A model generated the notes under the pieces. The model had not been told where the DNA came from. It saw only the letters and a list, made by a program, of their open reading frames with translations, and made no database searches. The position numbers were made by a program, and so were the translations under genes. Source: Salinimicrobium tongyeongense (GTDB taxonomy: Bacteria > Bacteroidota > Bacteroidia > Flavobacteriales > Flavobacteriaceae). From it: 64,000 nucleotides of DNA. The stretch lies in contig NZ_CP069620.1 of the NCBI RefSeq assembly GCF_026109735.1, positions 2,542,001 through 2,606,000 of the forward strand, given 5' to 3'. Of the stretch, positions 42,084 through 50,552 are shown piece by piece (position 1 is the first letter of the stretch; the number at the start of each line of letters is the position of its first letter).

Positions 42084-42533
42084 ATGGAATTGATATTAAA
42101 GAAAGACGTAGAGAAATTAGGATTTAAAGATGATGTGGTAACGGTAAAACCGGGATACGGCAGAAACTTTTTAATTCCTCAAGGTGCTGCTGTACTGGCA
42201 ACCCCTTCTGCCAGAAAAGTTCTTGAAGAGACTTTGAAGCAGCGTTCATACAAAGAGAAAAAACAAATTGACGAGGCCAAAGCCCAGGCTGCAAAGCTAC
42301 AGGGCATTGAGATCACGTTAACAGCTAAAGCCGGTGCAGGTGATAAGATCTACGGATCTGTAACCGATGCCGATCTTGCTGAAGCTCTTGCAAAAGAAGG
42401 TGTAAACATCGAAAAGAAATACATCTCTATTGCAGGTGGTAACATCAAACGTTTAGGGCAATATGAAGCTACTTTGCGTTTTCACCGCGAGGTGGTTACC
42501 AACTTCAACTTTGAAGTTGTAGCTGAAGCTTAA
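42084..42533 (+). CDS. rplI: 50S ribosomal protein bL9
   Basis: A 149-residue protein of the large subunit. The N-terminal rRNA-binding domain reads MELILKKDVEKLGFKDDVVT with VKPGYGRNFLIPQG. A long connecting helix follows (about 41-75), then the C-terminal domain (KAGAGDKIYGSVTDADLAEAL). It is the last gene of the operon and is followed by a terminator. Confidence 0.97.
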   Translation: MELILKKDVEKLGFKDDVVTVKPGYGRNFLIPQGAAVLATPSARKVLEETLKQRSYKEKKQIDEAKAQAAKLQGIEITLTAKAGAGDKIYGSVTDADLAEALAKEGVNIEKKYISIAGGNIKRLGQYEATLRFHREVVTNFNFEVVAEA

Positions 42534-42553
42534 TTGCTGAACATCTTGAATAT

Positions 42554-42588
42554 AAGCCTGCTTCTAACGGAGTGGGCTTTTTTTTTTT
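42554..42588 (+). terminator. Terminator of the rpsF-rpsR-rplI operon
   Basis: AAGCCTGCT pairs with AGTGGGCTT (with G-U pairs) and is followed by about ten T residues, 21 bp after the rplI stop. Confidence 0.85.
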
Positions 42589-42589
42589 A

Positions 42590-42716
42590 ATTAAGAATCA
42601 AGAGCCAGGAATCAAGATGTAAGGCTTTTGAAGTGCTAAAATGGACTTATGTCAGTTTTTTACAGCCTTTCATTTTGATTAAAGAACCTTGAATTTTGAA
42701 CCTTGAATTTTTGAAT
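42590..42716. repeat. Imperfect word-repeat hairpin upstream of the DUF6495 gene
   Basis: The left side has the words AATCAAGA-GCCAGGA-ATCAAGA; the right side has CTTGAATTTTGAACCTTGAATTTTTGA. Internal repeats have a period of about ten to fourteen bases, and the two sides are loosely complementary. No gene is seen in it. Confidence 0.5.
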
Positions 42717-42718
42717 CT

Positions 42719-43195
42719 ATGAAGTACGCCCGATTAACAAAAGAGCAATTTGAAGAGTTGCACCAGGAATTTATCAACTTTTTGGCTACCCAGTCCATAA
42801 CAGGGGAAGAGTGGAAGGAAATAAAGGCTGACAAGCCTGAAGTGGCCGAACAGGAACTCGATGTGTTTAGCGACCTGGTGTGGGAAGGAGTACTCAATAA
42901 AGCTGAATATCTTGAACATTTTTCCCCCAATCAAATCTACCTGTTCAAGATCACCGAGCTCACCATAAACCTTATTGCCATAGAGGTAAAAAATGAGGCC
43001 GTTGATGTTACCACCCGTCACGGCTATGCCTGGCTGCAGCAAAATTTAATGGATGACCGGGTCTCTTTATACACTTCTGCAAAAAACATGAGTGACGATC
43101 GCAACAAAGATATCTTTGCGCTCATTCAGCAGGGAGCGGTGATTACAAAGGGAGATTTATATAACTTCTTTGAGAAACACCTCAATCTTAGTTAA
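42719..43195 (+). CDS. DUF6495-like conserved protein
   Basis: A 158-residue soluble, acidic protein without signal or membrane segments. It reads MKYARLTKEQFEELHQEFI at the start, with a central DLVWEGVLNKAEYLEHFSP and C-terminal DRNKDIFALIQQGAVITKGDLY. I believe it to be the Bacteroidota family DUF6495, of unknown function. It is flanked on both sides by word-repeat hairpins (42590-42716 and 43196-43261). Confidence 0.72.
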   Translation: MKYARLTKEQFEELHQEFINFLATQSITGEEWKEIKADKPEVAEQELDVFSDLVWEGVLNKAEYLEHFSPNQIYLFKITELTINLIAIEVKNEAVDVTTRHGYAWLQQNLMDDRVSLYTSAKNMSDDRNKDIFALIQQGAVITKGDLYNFFEKHLNLS

Positions 43196-43261
43196 GAGTT
43201 TGGAGTTAAGAGTTCAGAGTTAATCATCATTCATAACTCATAACTCATAACTCATAACTCA
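43196..43261. repeat. Imperfect hairpin with a TCATAAC tandem tract
   Basis: A tandem TCATAAC heptamer (four units plus TC, 43231-43260) follows GAGTTAAGAGTTCAGAGTTA, which is nearly its reverse complement. The whole may fold as a long imperfect hairpin between the converging DUF6495 and permease genes. Confidence 0.7.
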
Positions 43262-43263
43262 AA

Positions 43264-44502
43264 TTATTCGTACCTAAGTGATTCTATAGGATCTTGTTTG
43301 GCAGCTTTGGCGGCAGGGTAACTTCCGGCTAATACGGCAACAATGATCGTAATTGCCGTGGCCCATATTATCGCCATCCAGGGGGTGGTGAAATCAAAAC
43401 CTACCGAAGTGGAAACTGCCAGGCCAATTAGAATTCCGAGGATAATTCCAATAATTCCGCCCATTTGTCCAATAATGAGCGTTTCCATAAAAAATTGAAA
43501 GGCAATAGTGTTCTTTTTGGCACCTAAAGCTTTTCGTACCCCAATTTCGCGGGTGCGCTCACTCACCGATACCAGCATGATATTCATAAGGGCAATGGAG
43601 GAGCCAAAAATAGTGATGATAGAGATCACCCAGGCTGCAATGTTAAGGTATTGGGTGATGGAAAATATGCGGTTGAGTAAATCGTCACTTTTTGCAATCC
43701 CAAAGTTGTTCTCTTCCACCGGATTTAACCCGCGAACATTTCTGAAAGTGATAATGGCTTCGTCCTGTGCGCCTTCAAGCATCTCCTGGTTTTCTACCCG
43801 CACACTCACATTGTAGTTGATATTGGCATTGGTAAACATAGACCGGGCCACCTGCAGCGGGATAAGCACCCTTAGGTCCTGGTTGTTCCCAAAAGTTGAG
43901 CCCTTTGACTCCAGCACCCCAATCACCCTGAATTTCACGCCGCGGATGGATATGATCTTGTCCAGCGGATTCACTCCTTCAAGGATCCCGTTTTTTACAT
44001 CGGCCCCAATTATGGCAACGTTGTTATTGTTCTCAATGTCAAAAATGCTGAAATCCCGCCCTTCTTCTACGTTTAGGCCCGAGTTGGTGACGTAGTTCTC
44101 ATTTACTCCCAAAACACTTGCTTCAGGATCTGTTTTTTCACTTTCATATTTGAGCTCGGCACTCGAGGTTCCCGTAAATGATATAGACACCTGCGTTTGT
44201 GGGTACAAATAATTATCCCTGAATTCCTTCACTTCCCGGTAGCTAATAATGGGGTTTATCCTGTCCCTTTCGCCACCATTCACCCGTATCTGCGAATCGT
44301 AGCGCTGCAGGTTAAAAGTATTGGTCCCCATAGAAGCAAAATCGCTGGTGATGGTATTTTCAAGAGCCGAAACCGCGCTTAAAATTCCTACAAGGGCCGT
44401 GATCCCAATGGCGATGATCATCACCGTGAGCACTGTTCTTAATACCTGACTTTTAATGGAAAAGAAGGCAATTCGGATATTTTCTTTAAAAAGTGGAAAC
44501 AT
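43264..44502 (-). CDS. MacB/FtsX-family ABC transporter permease
   Basis: A 412-residue permease. One membrane segment lies near the N-terminus (about 20-42), a MacB-type periplasmic domain covers about 45-270, and three C-terminal segments include SVSERTREIGVRKALGAKKNTI, the family's cytoplasmic coupling loop. It ends in AKAAKQDPIESLRYE, typical of this class. It probably exports lipids, peptides or toxins together with a separate ATPase, which is not in the window. It is divergent from hisS. Confidence 0.92.
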   Translation of the reverse strand: MFPLFKENIRIAFFSIKSQVLRTVLTVMIIAIGITALVGILSAVSALENTITSDFASMGTNTFNLQRYDSQIRVNGGERDRINPIISYREVKEFRDNYLYPQTQVSISFTGTSSAELKYESEKTDPEASVLGVNENYVTNSGLNVEEGRDFSIFDIENNNNVAIIGADVKNGILEGVNPLDKIISIRGVKFRVIGVLESKGSTFGNNQDLRVLIPLQVARSMFTNANINYNVSVRVENQEMLEGAQDEAIITFRNVRGLNPVEENNFGIAKSDDLLNRIFSITQYLNIAAWVISIITIFGSSIALMNIMLVSVSERTREIGVRKALGAKKNTIAFQFFMETLIIGQMGGIIGIILGILIGLAVSTSVGFDFTTPWMAIIWATAITIIVAVLAGSYPAAKAAKQDPIESLRYE

Positions 44503-44626
44503 ACAGAAGTTTCAATTTAGGAGTTAGACGCATTTATTCGGCTGTTGTTACAAAACCTGCGGCAAATCCTCCTGCGGGATTCTTTTTATTTTTCAGATAT
44601 TTGTGCTTTAAAGAACAAGATCAAAA

Positions 44627-46366
44627 ATGGCCCAAAAACCTTCCATACCCAAAGGAACCCGAGATTTTTCACCTGCCGAAGTAGCAAAAAGAAATTATAT
44701 AATTCAAACCATTCGGCAGCAGTTCGAAAAATTCGGGTTTCAGCCTATCGAGACCCCAAGTTTCGAGAACAGTGATACCTTGATGGGAAAATATGGAGAG
44801 GAAGGTGACCGCCTTATATTTAAAATATTGGACTCTGGAGAATTCATAGAAAAATCTGAATTTGATGTTAAGTTAAAGACTTATTTGGATAAGTTGTTTG
44901 ATGTCAATTTTTTTAGTGATTTATATGATGAATTACCCAAGAATTTTTTTAGAGGTGCTGACGATATTATTTCTGAATTGGATAGTTATCAACTTGAATC
45001 TATAGAAAGTGATTTGACTATTAAACTTGCTAATTATAGGAGTAATTATCTTAAAAAACTAAAGGAGATTGATGAACCAATAGGTGAAAGGATTGATCAA
45101 ATTCTTGGAACAAGGATGGAGGAAATTAGCAAAGCAACTCAGTTAATACTTTTACAGTTACATTTCTATCCAGAAGCCAAAATTCTTCCAATTTCAAATA
45201 TTAATCGATTAATTGTAAAATTAATTAGTGAAAGAGAAAATCCAAATTTTTCTGCCTTTTTAGGTGGTAAAATTTCGGGTAAAGCTTTACGTTACGACCT
45301 CACCGTGCCGTTTGCACGCTACGTGGTGCAGCATAGAAATGAGATCGAATTTCCCTTTAAACGTTACCAGATCCAGCCCGTGTGGCGGGCAGACAGGCCT
45401 CAAAAAGGGCGTTTTAGAGAGTTCTTTCAGTGTGATGCCGATGTGGTGGGGAGCGACAGCCTGTGGCAGGAAGTTGAATTCGTGCAGTTGTACGATGCCG
45501 TTTTTTCTTCTTTGGGTCTAAAAGGAGTGACCATAAAAATGAACAACCGCAAGGTGCTTTCAGGTTTTGCTGAAGTCATTGGAGAATCTGATAAACTTAT
45601 AGATTTCACGGTGGCTTTAGATAAACTCGACAAAATAGGCGAGGCCGGCGTAAAGAAAGAAATGCAGGAAAAGGGAATTTCTTCGGAAGCCATTGAAAAA
45701 ATTCAGAAGGTGTTCGATTTACAAGGAAGTTTTTCAGAAAAAATCGAGGTGCTAAAAGACATTTTAGCCACTTCTGAAGTTGGCAAAAAAGGAATTGAGG
45801 AACTCGAGTTCATCAACAACGCACTCGCCGAACTGGGGCTTTATGAAGCCCGGCTCGATCTTGATGTGACCCTTGCCCGCGGATTGAACTATTACACAGG
45901 TGCCATTTTTGAGGTCTCAGCCCCCAAAGGTGTCGCCATGGGAAGCATTGGCGGCGGCGGAAGGTATGACGACCTCACCGGGATCTTCGGGATGAGCGGG
46001 GTGAGCGGCGTGGGAATTTCTTTCGGTCTTGACCGTATTTACCTGGTGCTCGAAGAACTAAATCTTTTCCCCGAAACCGTGGCCGGAAATGTACGCGCGC
46101 TCTTCATCAACTTCGGAAACGAAGAGAGCCTTTATTGCCTTAAAGCCATAAAAGCTTTGCGCGCTGCCGGAATTGCCGCCGAACTCTACCCTGAAGAAGC
46201 CAAGATGAAAAAGCAGATGAACCACGCCAATAAAAGGGAAATCCCCTTTGTGGTGCTGGCCGGAACCAAAGAAATGGAAGACGGGCAGTTTACCCTTAAA
46301 AATATGGCGAGCGGCGAACAGGCTACAGTAAAGCTTGACGAACTAAAGGAGAAGATAAACCGGTAA
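44627..46366 (+). CDS. hisS: Histidyl-tRNA synthetase with a large AT-rich insertion
   Basis: A 579-residue class II synthetase, about 120 residues longer than normal. The start [16 protein letters not shown], motif 1 region, motif 2 ([13 protein letters not shown]), the [14 protein letters not shown] histidine-binding segment and the GGGGRYDDL and [12 protein letters not shown] motifs are all intact. A normal protein has about 26 residues between DRLIFKIL and [14 protein letters not shown]; here there are about 148 (residues 70-218, roughly 44843-45277). The inserted DNA is visibly AT-rich: 14 G/C in the 60 bases from 44881, against 29 in the 60 bases from 45301. The frame is open throughout. 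Confidence 0.93.
   Translation: MAQKPSIPKGTRDFSPAEVAKRNYIIQTIRQQFEKFGFQPIETPSFENSDTLMGKYGEEGDRLIFKILDSGEFIEKSEFDVKLKTYLDKLFDVNFFSDLYDELPKNFFRGADDIISELDSYQLESIESDLTIKLANYRSNYLKKLKEIDEPIGERIDQILGTRMEEISKATQLILLQLHFYPEAKILPISNINRLIVKLISERENPNFSAFLGGKISGKALRYDLTVPFARYVVQHRNEIEFPFKRYQIQPVWRADRPQKGRFREFFQCDADVVGSDSLWQEVEFVQLYDAVFSSLGLKGVTIKMNNRKVLSGFAEVIGESDKLIDFTVALDKLDKIGEAGVKKEMQEKGISSEAIEKIQKVFDLQGSFSEKIEVLKDILATSEVGKKGIEELEFINNALAELGLYEARLDLDVTLARGLNYYTGAIFEVSAPKGVAMGSIGGGGRYDDLTGIFGMSGVSGVGISFGLDRIYLVLEELNLFPETVAGNVRALFINFGNEESLYCLKAIKALRAAGIAAELYPEEAKMKKQMNHANKREIPFVVLAGTKEMEDGQFTLKNMASGEQATVKLDELKEKINR
44843..45277 (+). other. In-frame AT-rich insertion in hisS
   Basis: It encodes about 145 residues replacing a short loop between motif 1 and the [10 protein letters not shown] strand. 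The protein is rich in Leu, Ile, Asp, Lys and Asn, with helical segments ([32 protein letters not shown]). No known domain is recognised, and no intein or transposase motifs are seen. Confidence 0.8.
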
Positions 46367-46468
46367 CAGGAAAGTTTTCAGGAGTTTCTGAAGGTTTTGG
46401 GTGAAAATAAACCTGCCAGAGGTGTCAAAAATGACATTTTTAAAGTCCTTTTTTGAAAAGTATTTCTG

Positions 46469-47035
46469 TTAAGCAGGGGCTTTCTCTGTGATTTCAGCTT
46501 TGCTTTTCTCGTGTAGGGAATAAAGTTCTTCCGCGAACTCTTCAACTCTTTTCCAGTTGGTATACTCTATAGGTTCTGGCGTTTTGGTGGGGCCGCCGGT
46601 GAATTTCATGATGGCCCTTATCATTAGCCGGTCAAAAAAACCGTATTTTTTGTAGTCCAGGCTGCCGGCGAAAACTGCAGCAAGATCGGGCTGCCAGTTA
46701 ATTTCTTGGAGGAATTTAATAAGGTAAGGATTGGTGTCGGGGGTATTTTTATCATCTTTTCGGGCCACAAGGTTTACCGAAAAGAAGACTACATTCAGTT
46801 TTTCCAGTTCCTGCCGGTTTTCAGTAATCAATTTCCCTACTCCAGGCTTGTGTTTCCCGTACCTGATGCTGGCCCCGATAACCAGCGTCTCAAATCTTGA
46901 TATTTTCTCTTTAAAGCTGTCGATAGGGCAGAGCTCAACAGGCTGGTTTTTCCGGTTCAGGTACTCAGCAATGTACTGACAGATCTTTTTGGTCTGCCCA
47001 TCTACTGTCGAGTATAGCAAAGCAATGGGTTTCAT
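46469..47035 (-). CDS. hemG: Flavodoxin-fold protoporphyrinogen dehydrogenase, HemG-like
   Basis: A 188-residue flavodoxin-like protein. The FMN phosphate loop is LYSTVDGQTKKI near the N-terminus. The HemG-type SIRYGKHKPGVGKLI segment, NLVARKDDKNTPDTNPYL and KYGFFDRLMIRAIMKFTGG long loop are present. HemG oxidises protoporphyrinogen IX to protoporphyrin IX with quinone as acceptor, in haem synthesis. The ATG at 47035 is preferred over a TTG three codons upstream. Confidence 0.87.
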   Translation of the reverse strand: MKPIALLYSTVDGQTKKICQYIAEYLNRKNQPVELCPIDSFKEKISRFETLVIGASIRYGKHKPGVGKLITENRQELEKLNVVFFSVNLVARKDDKNTPDTNPYLIKFLQEINWQPDLAAVFAGSLDYKKYGFFDRLMIRAIMKFTGGPTKTPEPIEYTNWKRVEEFAEELYSLHEKSKAEITEKAPA

Positions 47036-47230
47036 AAGCTTCAAGAGAGTATTTTTTCCCCCGAAAATTTTAAAATAGGAAGCCGGTCCGTAAGATCATT
47101 TTCCTCTTTAAAGGTACAAAATCCCGCAGGAATAAATGCTTCGGAAATGAAGGTTTTAAACAGGATTTTTCTCAGAAAAAAATAAATCCTGCTGCAAATC
47201 TTTACCCTTAGCTACATGTTTAAAACAGAA

Positions 47231-48169
47231 TTATTTGCTTAGCCGTTGCATTTCTTCTTCCGAAAGCCGAAGCTTTACAGCTTCTTCAAAAGCCTGCAGG
47301 TGGCTTTCCCTTGTCGCGCTTGCTATGGGGGCAGTAACTGTGGGGCGCTGCATTAACCAGCGCAGGGCCACAGCCGCATTGGTAACACCGTGGTTTTTGG
47401 AGATCTCATCCAGAATTTGAAGTTTGTTCAGGCCTTCTTCATTAAAGTAGTTTTTTACCATTTCTTCGCGCGCCCCTTTCAAATCTTCTTTTTTGCGGTA
47501 TTTGCCGGTAAGAAAACCGCTGGCAAGCGAGAAATAGGTGATCACGCCCAGCCCGTTCTTTTCGGCAATGGGTTGGTATTCTTCTTCAAATTTAGCTTTT
47601 TCTACCAGGTTGTATTCCGGTTGTAAAACTGTGTATTTGGGGAGGTTGAGTTCATCGGCCTTTTTTAAGGAAGTCCTGATTCTTTCGGGAGAAAGGTTGG
47701 AAGCTCCAATATGGCGTACTTTTCCCTGCTGAATGAGCTGCTCATAAGCCCGAAGACTTTCTTCCACGGGCGTGTCTTCATTGTCCCAATGCGTGAAATA
47801 AAGGTCAATACAGTCTGTTTGCAGGCGGTTCAGGGAATCTTCGGCTGCCTTTAAAATGTAGTCTTTAGAGACATCCCGTCCTTGCTTGCCCGGGTTTGAG
47901 CCTACTTTGGTAGCAATGGTAAGATCTTCCCGATTGCCTCTTGCTTTCATCCATTTCCCGATGATGGCCTCGCTCTCACCGCCTTTATTGCCGGGAGCCC
48001 AATGAGAATAAGAATCGGCAGTATCTATAGTGCGGAAGCCTTTTTCAAAGAGCTGATCAAGTATCCTGAATGATTCCTTTTCATCAAGCGTCCAGCCAAA
48101 CACGTTTCCCCCAAAAACTATGGGCGAAATTTCTAAGTTGGTTTTTTCGAGTTTCTTTTTCTGCATCAT
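47231..48169 (-). CDS. Aldo/keto reductase
   Basis: A 312-residue TIM-barrel NADPH oxidoreductase. The catalytic Asp and Tyr are in TIDTADSYSHW, the Lys in TIATKVGSNPGK, and the His-equivalent segment is DLYFTHWDNEDTP. The C-terminal coenzyme part is PTVTAPIASATRESHLQAF. It fits the YajO/Tas-like class; the substrate is unknown. Translation could start at 48169 or 48166 (MMQKKKLEKTNLEIS) or at an ATG at 48193. A still longer frame to 48259 reads through the palindrome and is unlikely to be genuine. Confidence 0.9.
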   Translation of the reverse strand: MMQKKKLEKTNLEISPIVFGGNVFGWTLDEKESFRILDQLFEKGFRTIDTADSYSHWAPGNKGGESEAIIGKWMKARGNREDLTIATKVGSNPGKQGRDVSKDYILKAAEDSLNRLQTDCIDLYFTHWDNEDTPVEESLRAYEQLIQQGKVRHIGASNLSPERIRTSLKKADELNLPKYTVLQPEYNLVEKAKFEEEYQPIAEKNGLGVITYFSLASGFLTGKYRKKEDLKGAREEMVKNYFNEEGLNKLQILDEISKNHGVTNAAVALRWLMQRPTVTAPIASATRESHLQAFEEAVKLRLSEEEMQRLSK

Positions 48170-48229
48170 TGGTTTTTCTTCAAATGTAGACATGATAATC
48201 GGGAGGGTAAAATTTTTCTGCGGAAGGAT

Positions 48230-48264
48230 CAAAGGTGTCAAAAATGGCATTTTTGACACCTTTG
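48230..48264. repeat. Perfect 35-bp palindrome of the interspersed family
   Basis: Arms of 17 bp (CAAAGGTGTCAAAAATG) around a single G, with no mismatches. It lies between two genes on the minus strand. It lacks a long T tract, so it is not an ordinary terminator, although it would form a very stable hairpin. Confidence 0.95.
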
Positions 48265-48306
48265 CTGCTTTTTAAACTTGTTTTCTTCCGAAGCAAATCA
48301 GATATC

Positions 48307-48705
48307 TTAATTGCCGTTGTTTTGAGGGGGAGCAGTGGCCTGGGCTTCTTCGCGCAAAATGAGCAGGTAGCGGTCAAACTGGGGTTTGGTAAGGATGTCC
48401 CTGAGTTCACGGGTCTCTAAAATCTTCAGGTCTTTTAGCCGGTTGAGCCTTTGCTCGTCAGATAAATTCTCTCCCAGTAATTTTTCGCGTTTAATGTCAA
48501 ATTCCACGAACTTCTTTTCCATCAAAATGGCTTGTTTTGCCCGCAAAGAAAGCTCCTTTTCCCATTTTTCGACCCGGTTCTTGGCCGACATTTCCATCTG
48601 CGGATTGTTGGAGTTCTGCATAATATCCTGGGCGGTGGCCACACTGCTGAATATCATAATAAGGCTGAGGCTTAAGACCAGCCGGAGGGTTTTAATATTT
48701 TTCAT
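48307..48705 (-). CDS. Secreted Spy/CpxP-like small helical protein
   Basis: A 132-residue exported protein (signal MKNIKTLRLVLSLSLIMIFSSVATA). The mature part is helical and charged: RVEKWEKELSLRAKQAILMEKKF, then LLGENLSDEQRLNRLKDLKILETRE and LTKPQFDRYLLIL. This is the layout of periplasmic Spy/CpxP-like sensors or chaperones in Bacteroidota, although the LTxxQ motif appears only as LTKPQ. The function is inferred weakly. Confidence 0.65.
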   Translation of the reverse strand: MKNIKTLRLVLSLSLIMIFSSVATAQDIMQNSNNPQMEMSAKNRVEKWEKELSLRAKQAILMEKKFVEFDIKREKLLGENLSDEQRLNRLKDLKILETRELRDILTKPQFDRYLLILREEAQATAPPQNNGN

Positions 48706-48789
48706 GCTTCTTTATTTGGTTCAACTTGTTCTTTCTAAAAAACTTCTTCAAAATGGCATTTTTGGGTAACAGCCAGCGAAAGCTGTGGG

Positions 48790-49086
48790 TCACTGCAGGT
48801 AATTCTTTTCCCGAATGATCACAGAATCTAAAGCTTCCTTGAGGTAGGTGAGTGCCAGGTCTTTCTGGTCTTTTAGGTCTCCGTGGGTTTTGCCGTTCCT
48901 TATTTGCATGAGGATGTCAAAACTTTTGGCCGTCCAGCTTACTTCCTGCTGGTCGTCAACCTCGCTTAACTGGCTTGTGGTTCTATCCAGCAGCTGCATC
49001 AGTGAATTTGAAAAGTTTTCATCATTGGCATTCAGCTTTTCAACTTCAGTTCTTACCTGTTCAAGTTCTTTTATTTTTTCTTCCAT
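48790..49086 (-). CDS. Small coiled-coil protein of unknown function
   Basis: A 98-residue soluble protein starting MEEKIKELEQVRTEVEKL with heptad-like helix patterns through residue 60 and a C-terminal KDLALTYLKEALDSVIIREK helix. I do not recognise the family. A longer frame starts at 49140 (MSFLTGLLRKKINKK), but that ATG belongs to a copy of the interspersed palindrome (TGTCAAAAATGACATTTCG on the plus strand). Either start may be real. Confidence 0.6.
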   Translation of the reverse strand: MEEKIKELEQVRTEVEKLNANDENFSNSLMQLLDRTTSQLSEVDDQQEVSWTAKSFDILMQIRNGKTHGDLKDQKDLALTYLKEALDSVIIREKNYLQ

Positions 49087-49140
49087 GTTCTGTAATTTCT
49101 TATTGATCTTCTTCCGAAGCAAACCTGTCAAAAATGACAT

Positions 49141-49476
49141 TTCGTGATAAGATTTTCAGGTTCAGTAAATTTCCATTTCCTTTAAAATTACCTGCTAGAA
49201 TGACCGATTGCAAGAAGTTTAAGAAAGAATTAGGGGAAAATAATATTCAATTAACAGGACAGCAGTTTCTTGTGTGTAATTGCTTATTTATTTGAAATTA
49301 AAGCAGTTAAATAAAACGTAAAACAGGTATAAAAGAGGGATTCCTTTTCTAGCTTAGCTTCTTTTGTCCAGGTTTTGTAACTTAATTTGGCTGCCAGGCG
49401 CAGAAGTCATTTTAGTGCTGAATGATATCTTGAAATAAAGTTTAAAAAGGGCACTTTTCAGGAAAAAACCATATTT
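49141..49476. other. Intergenic region without recognised gene
   Basis: About 330 bases, AT-rich, between a minus-strand small gene and the AI-2E-family gene. I see no ORF with coding character, no RNA gene and no clear terminator. A TTAATTTGG sequence near 49382-49390 is a one-mismatch -7-like box, so the region probably holds the promoter for the downstream transporter with a leader of about 85 nt. Confidence 0.5.
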
Positions 49477-50535
49477 ATGAGTAGGGGATTAAGAATTGGA
49501 ATTAAGGTTTTTATGCTTGTAATGGGGCTCTATTTCTTTTTTGAAGGCCTGGCAGCTGCAAAGGGGTTTCTGGCACCCCTGGCTCTGGCTATTGTGCTTG
49601 CCCTGGTAGTACTCCCCGCAGCCAGGAAGCTTGAGAAACTTATTGGGCACAGGGGATTTTCTGCTATTCTCGGCACTCTGCTTATCTTTATATTCTCCCT
49701 TGGTTTTTTGACCCTTTGCTCGATGCAAATACAGAGTTTCTTTAACCAATGGCCGGTGATCAAGCAGGCAATGGCCCCCGAAGTGGAGAGTTTTAAAAGT
49801 TTCCTTTTCGAGCACACACCTTTAAGTAAAGAGTCGCTTCAGAATTACTATTCTTCAGGTTCGATCCCTTTTTTTGAAGAACAGGTCATTGAAGCGGCCC
49901 GGGCTTTGTCTTTTTTGAGGTCGTCGCTTAACTTCATGGGCACCTATCTCATCACCTTTATTTATATTTTTTTCCTGCTTTACTACCGAAGGCACTTTAA
50001 AGAGTTTATTCTTTCCTACTTCAGCGATAAGAAAAGAGCAAAAGCCGGGCAGGTGCTTGAGTCTTCAGCAAAAAGGGTACAGGATTATCTTTTAGGAAGG
50101 TTGATCTTAATGGCGATTCTTGCGGTGCTTTATTCTTTGGGTTTAGGGCTATCGGGCGTGCATAATTATCTCCTGGTGGGCGTTATTGCATCGGTCCTGA
50201 CCCTTATTCCGTGGATAGGAAATATTATTGGCTTTGCCATGGCCATGGTCTTTGGTTACCTCACTTCGGGAAATCTCGATGTGTTGTGGGGGATCGTGAT
50301 CACCTTTACGGTTTCCCAGTTTTTAGAGAGCTATGTGCTTCAGCCTTATGTGGTGGGAGATAAGGTGGGGCTGCATCCGTTTTTTGTGATCCTGTTCGTG
50401 ATCATGGGAGGGGCAATTTGGGGGCTGGTGGGAATGGTGCTGGCCATTCCCGTAATGGCTATGGCCACGGTAATCTTTAATCATGTGGATGTTCTAAAAC
50501 CATTGGGTTTCCTGTTCAGCAAGCAAAAGGATTGA
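49477..50535 (+). CDS. AI-2E family transporter
   Basis: A 352-residue membrane protein of PF01594, with about eight hydrophobic segments, including an N-terminal pair (about 8-45) and a C-terminal cluster. Landmarks are LVGVIASVLTLIPWIGNIIG, SQFLESYVLQPYVVGDKVGLHP and GGAIWGLVGMVLAIPVMAMA. Some family members export autoinducer-2, others act as Na+/H+ antiporters; this sequence does not tell which. It converges with the dicarboxylate symporter. Confidence 0.9.
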   Translation: MSRGLRIGIKVFMLVMGLYFFFEGLAAAKGFLAPLALAIVLALVVLPAARKLEKLIGHRGFSAILGTLLIFIFSLGFLTLCSMQIQSFFNQWPVIKQAMAPEVESFKSFLFEHTPLSKESLQNYYSSGSIPFFEEQVIEAARALSFLRSSLNFMGTYLITFIYIFFLLYYRRHFKEFILSYFSDKKRAKAGQVLESSAKRVQDYLLGRLILMAILAVLYSLGLGLSGVHNYLLVGVIASVLTLIPWIGNIIGFAMAMVFGYLTSGNLDVLWGIVITFTVSQFLESYVLQPYVVGDKVGLHPFFVILFVIMGGAIWGLVGMVLAIPVMAMATVIFNHVDVLKPLGFLFSKQKD

Positions 50536-50552
50536 GACGACAGGTTAGAAGC

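Noticed and set aside
43231-43260. Short tandem repeat that might suggest a CRISPR array
   Set aside because: The unit is seven bases with no spacers; it is a simple tandem tract in a hairpin.
44843-45277. Intein or mobile intron as explanation of the hisS insertion
   Set aside because: No Cys/Ser start and His-Asn end, no endonuclease motif, and the reading frame is continuous.
48170-48259. N-terminal extension of the aldo/keto reductase to 48259
   Set aside because: The extra residues (MSKMPFLTPLILPQ) are the translation of the palindromic repeat and do not resemble the family.
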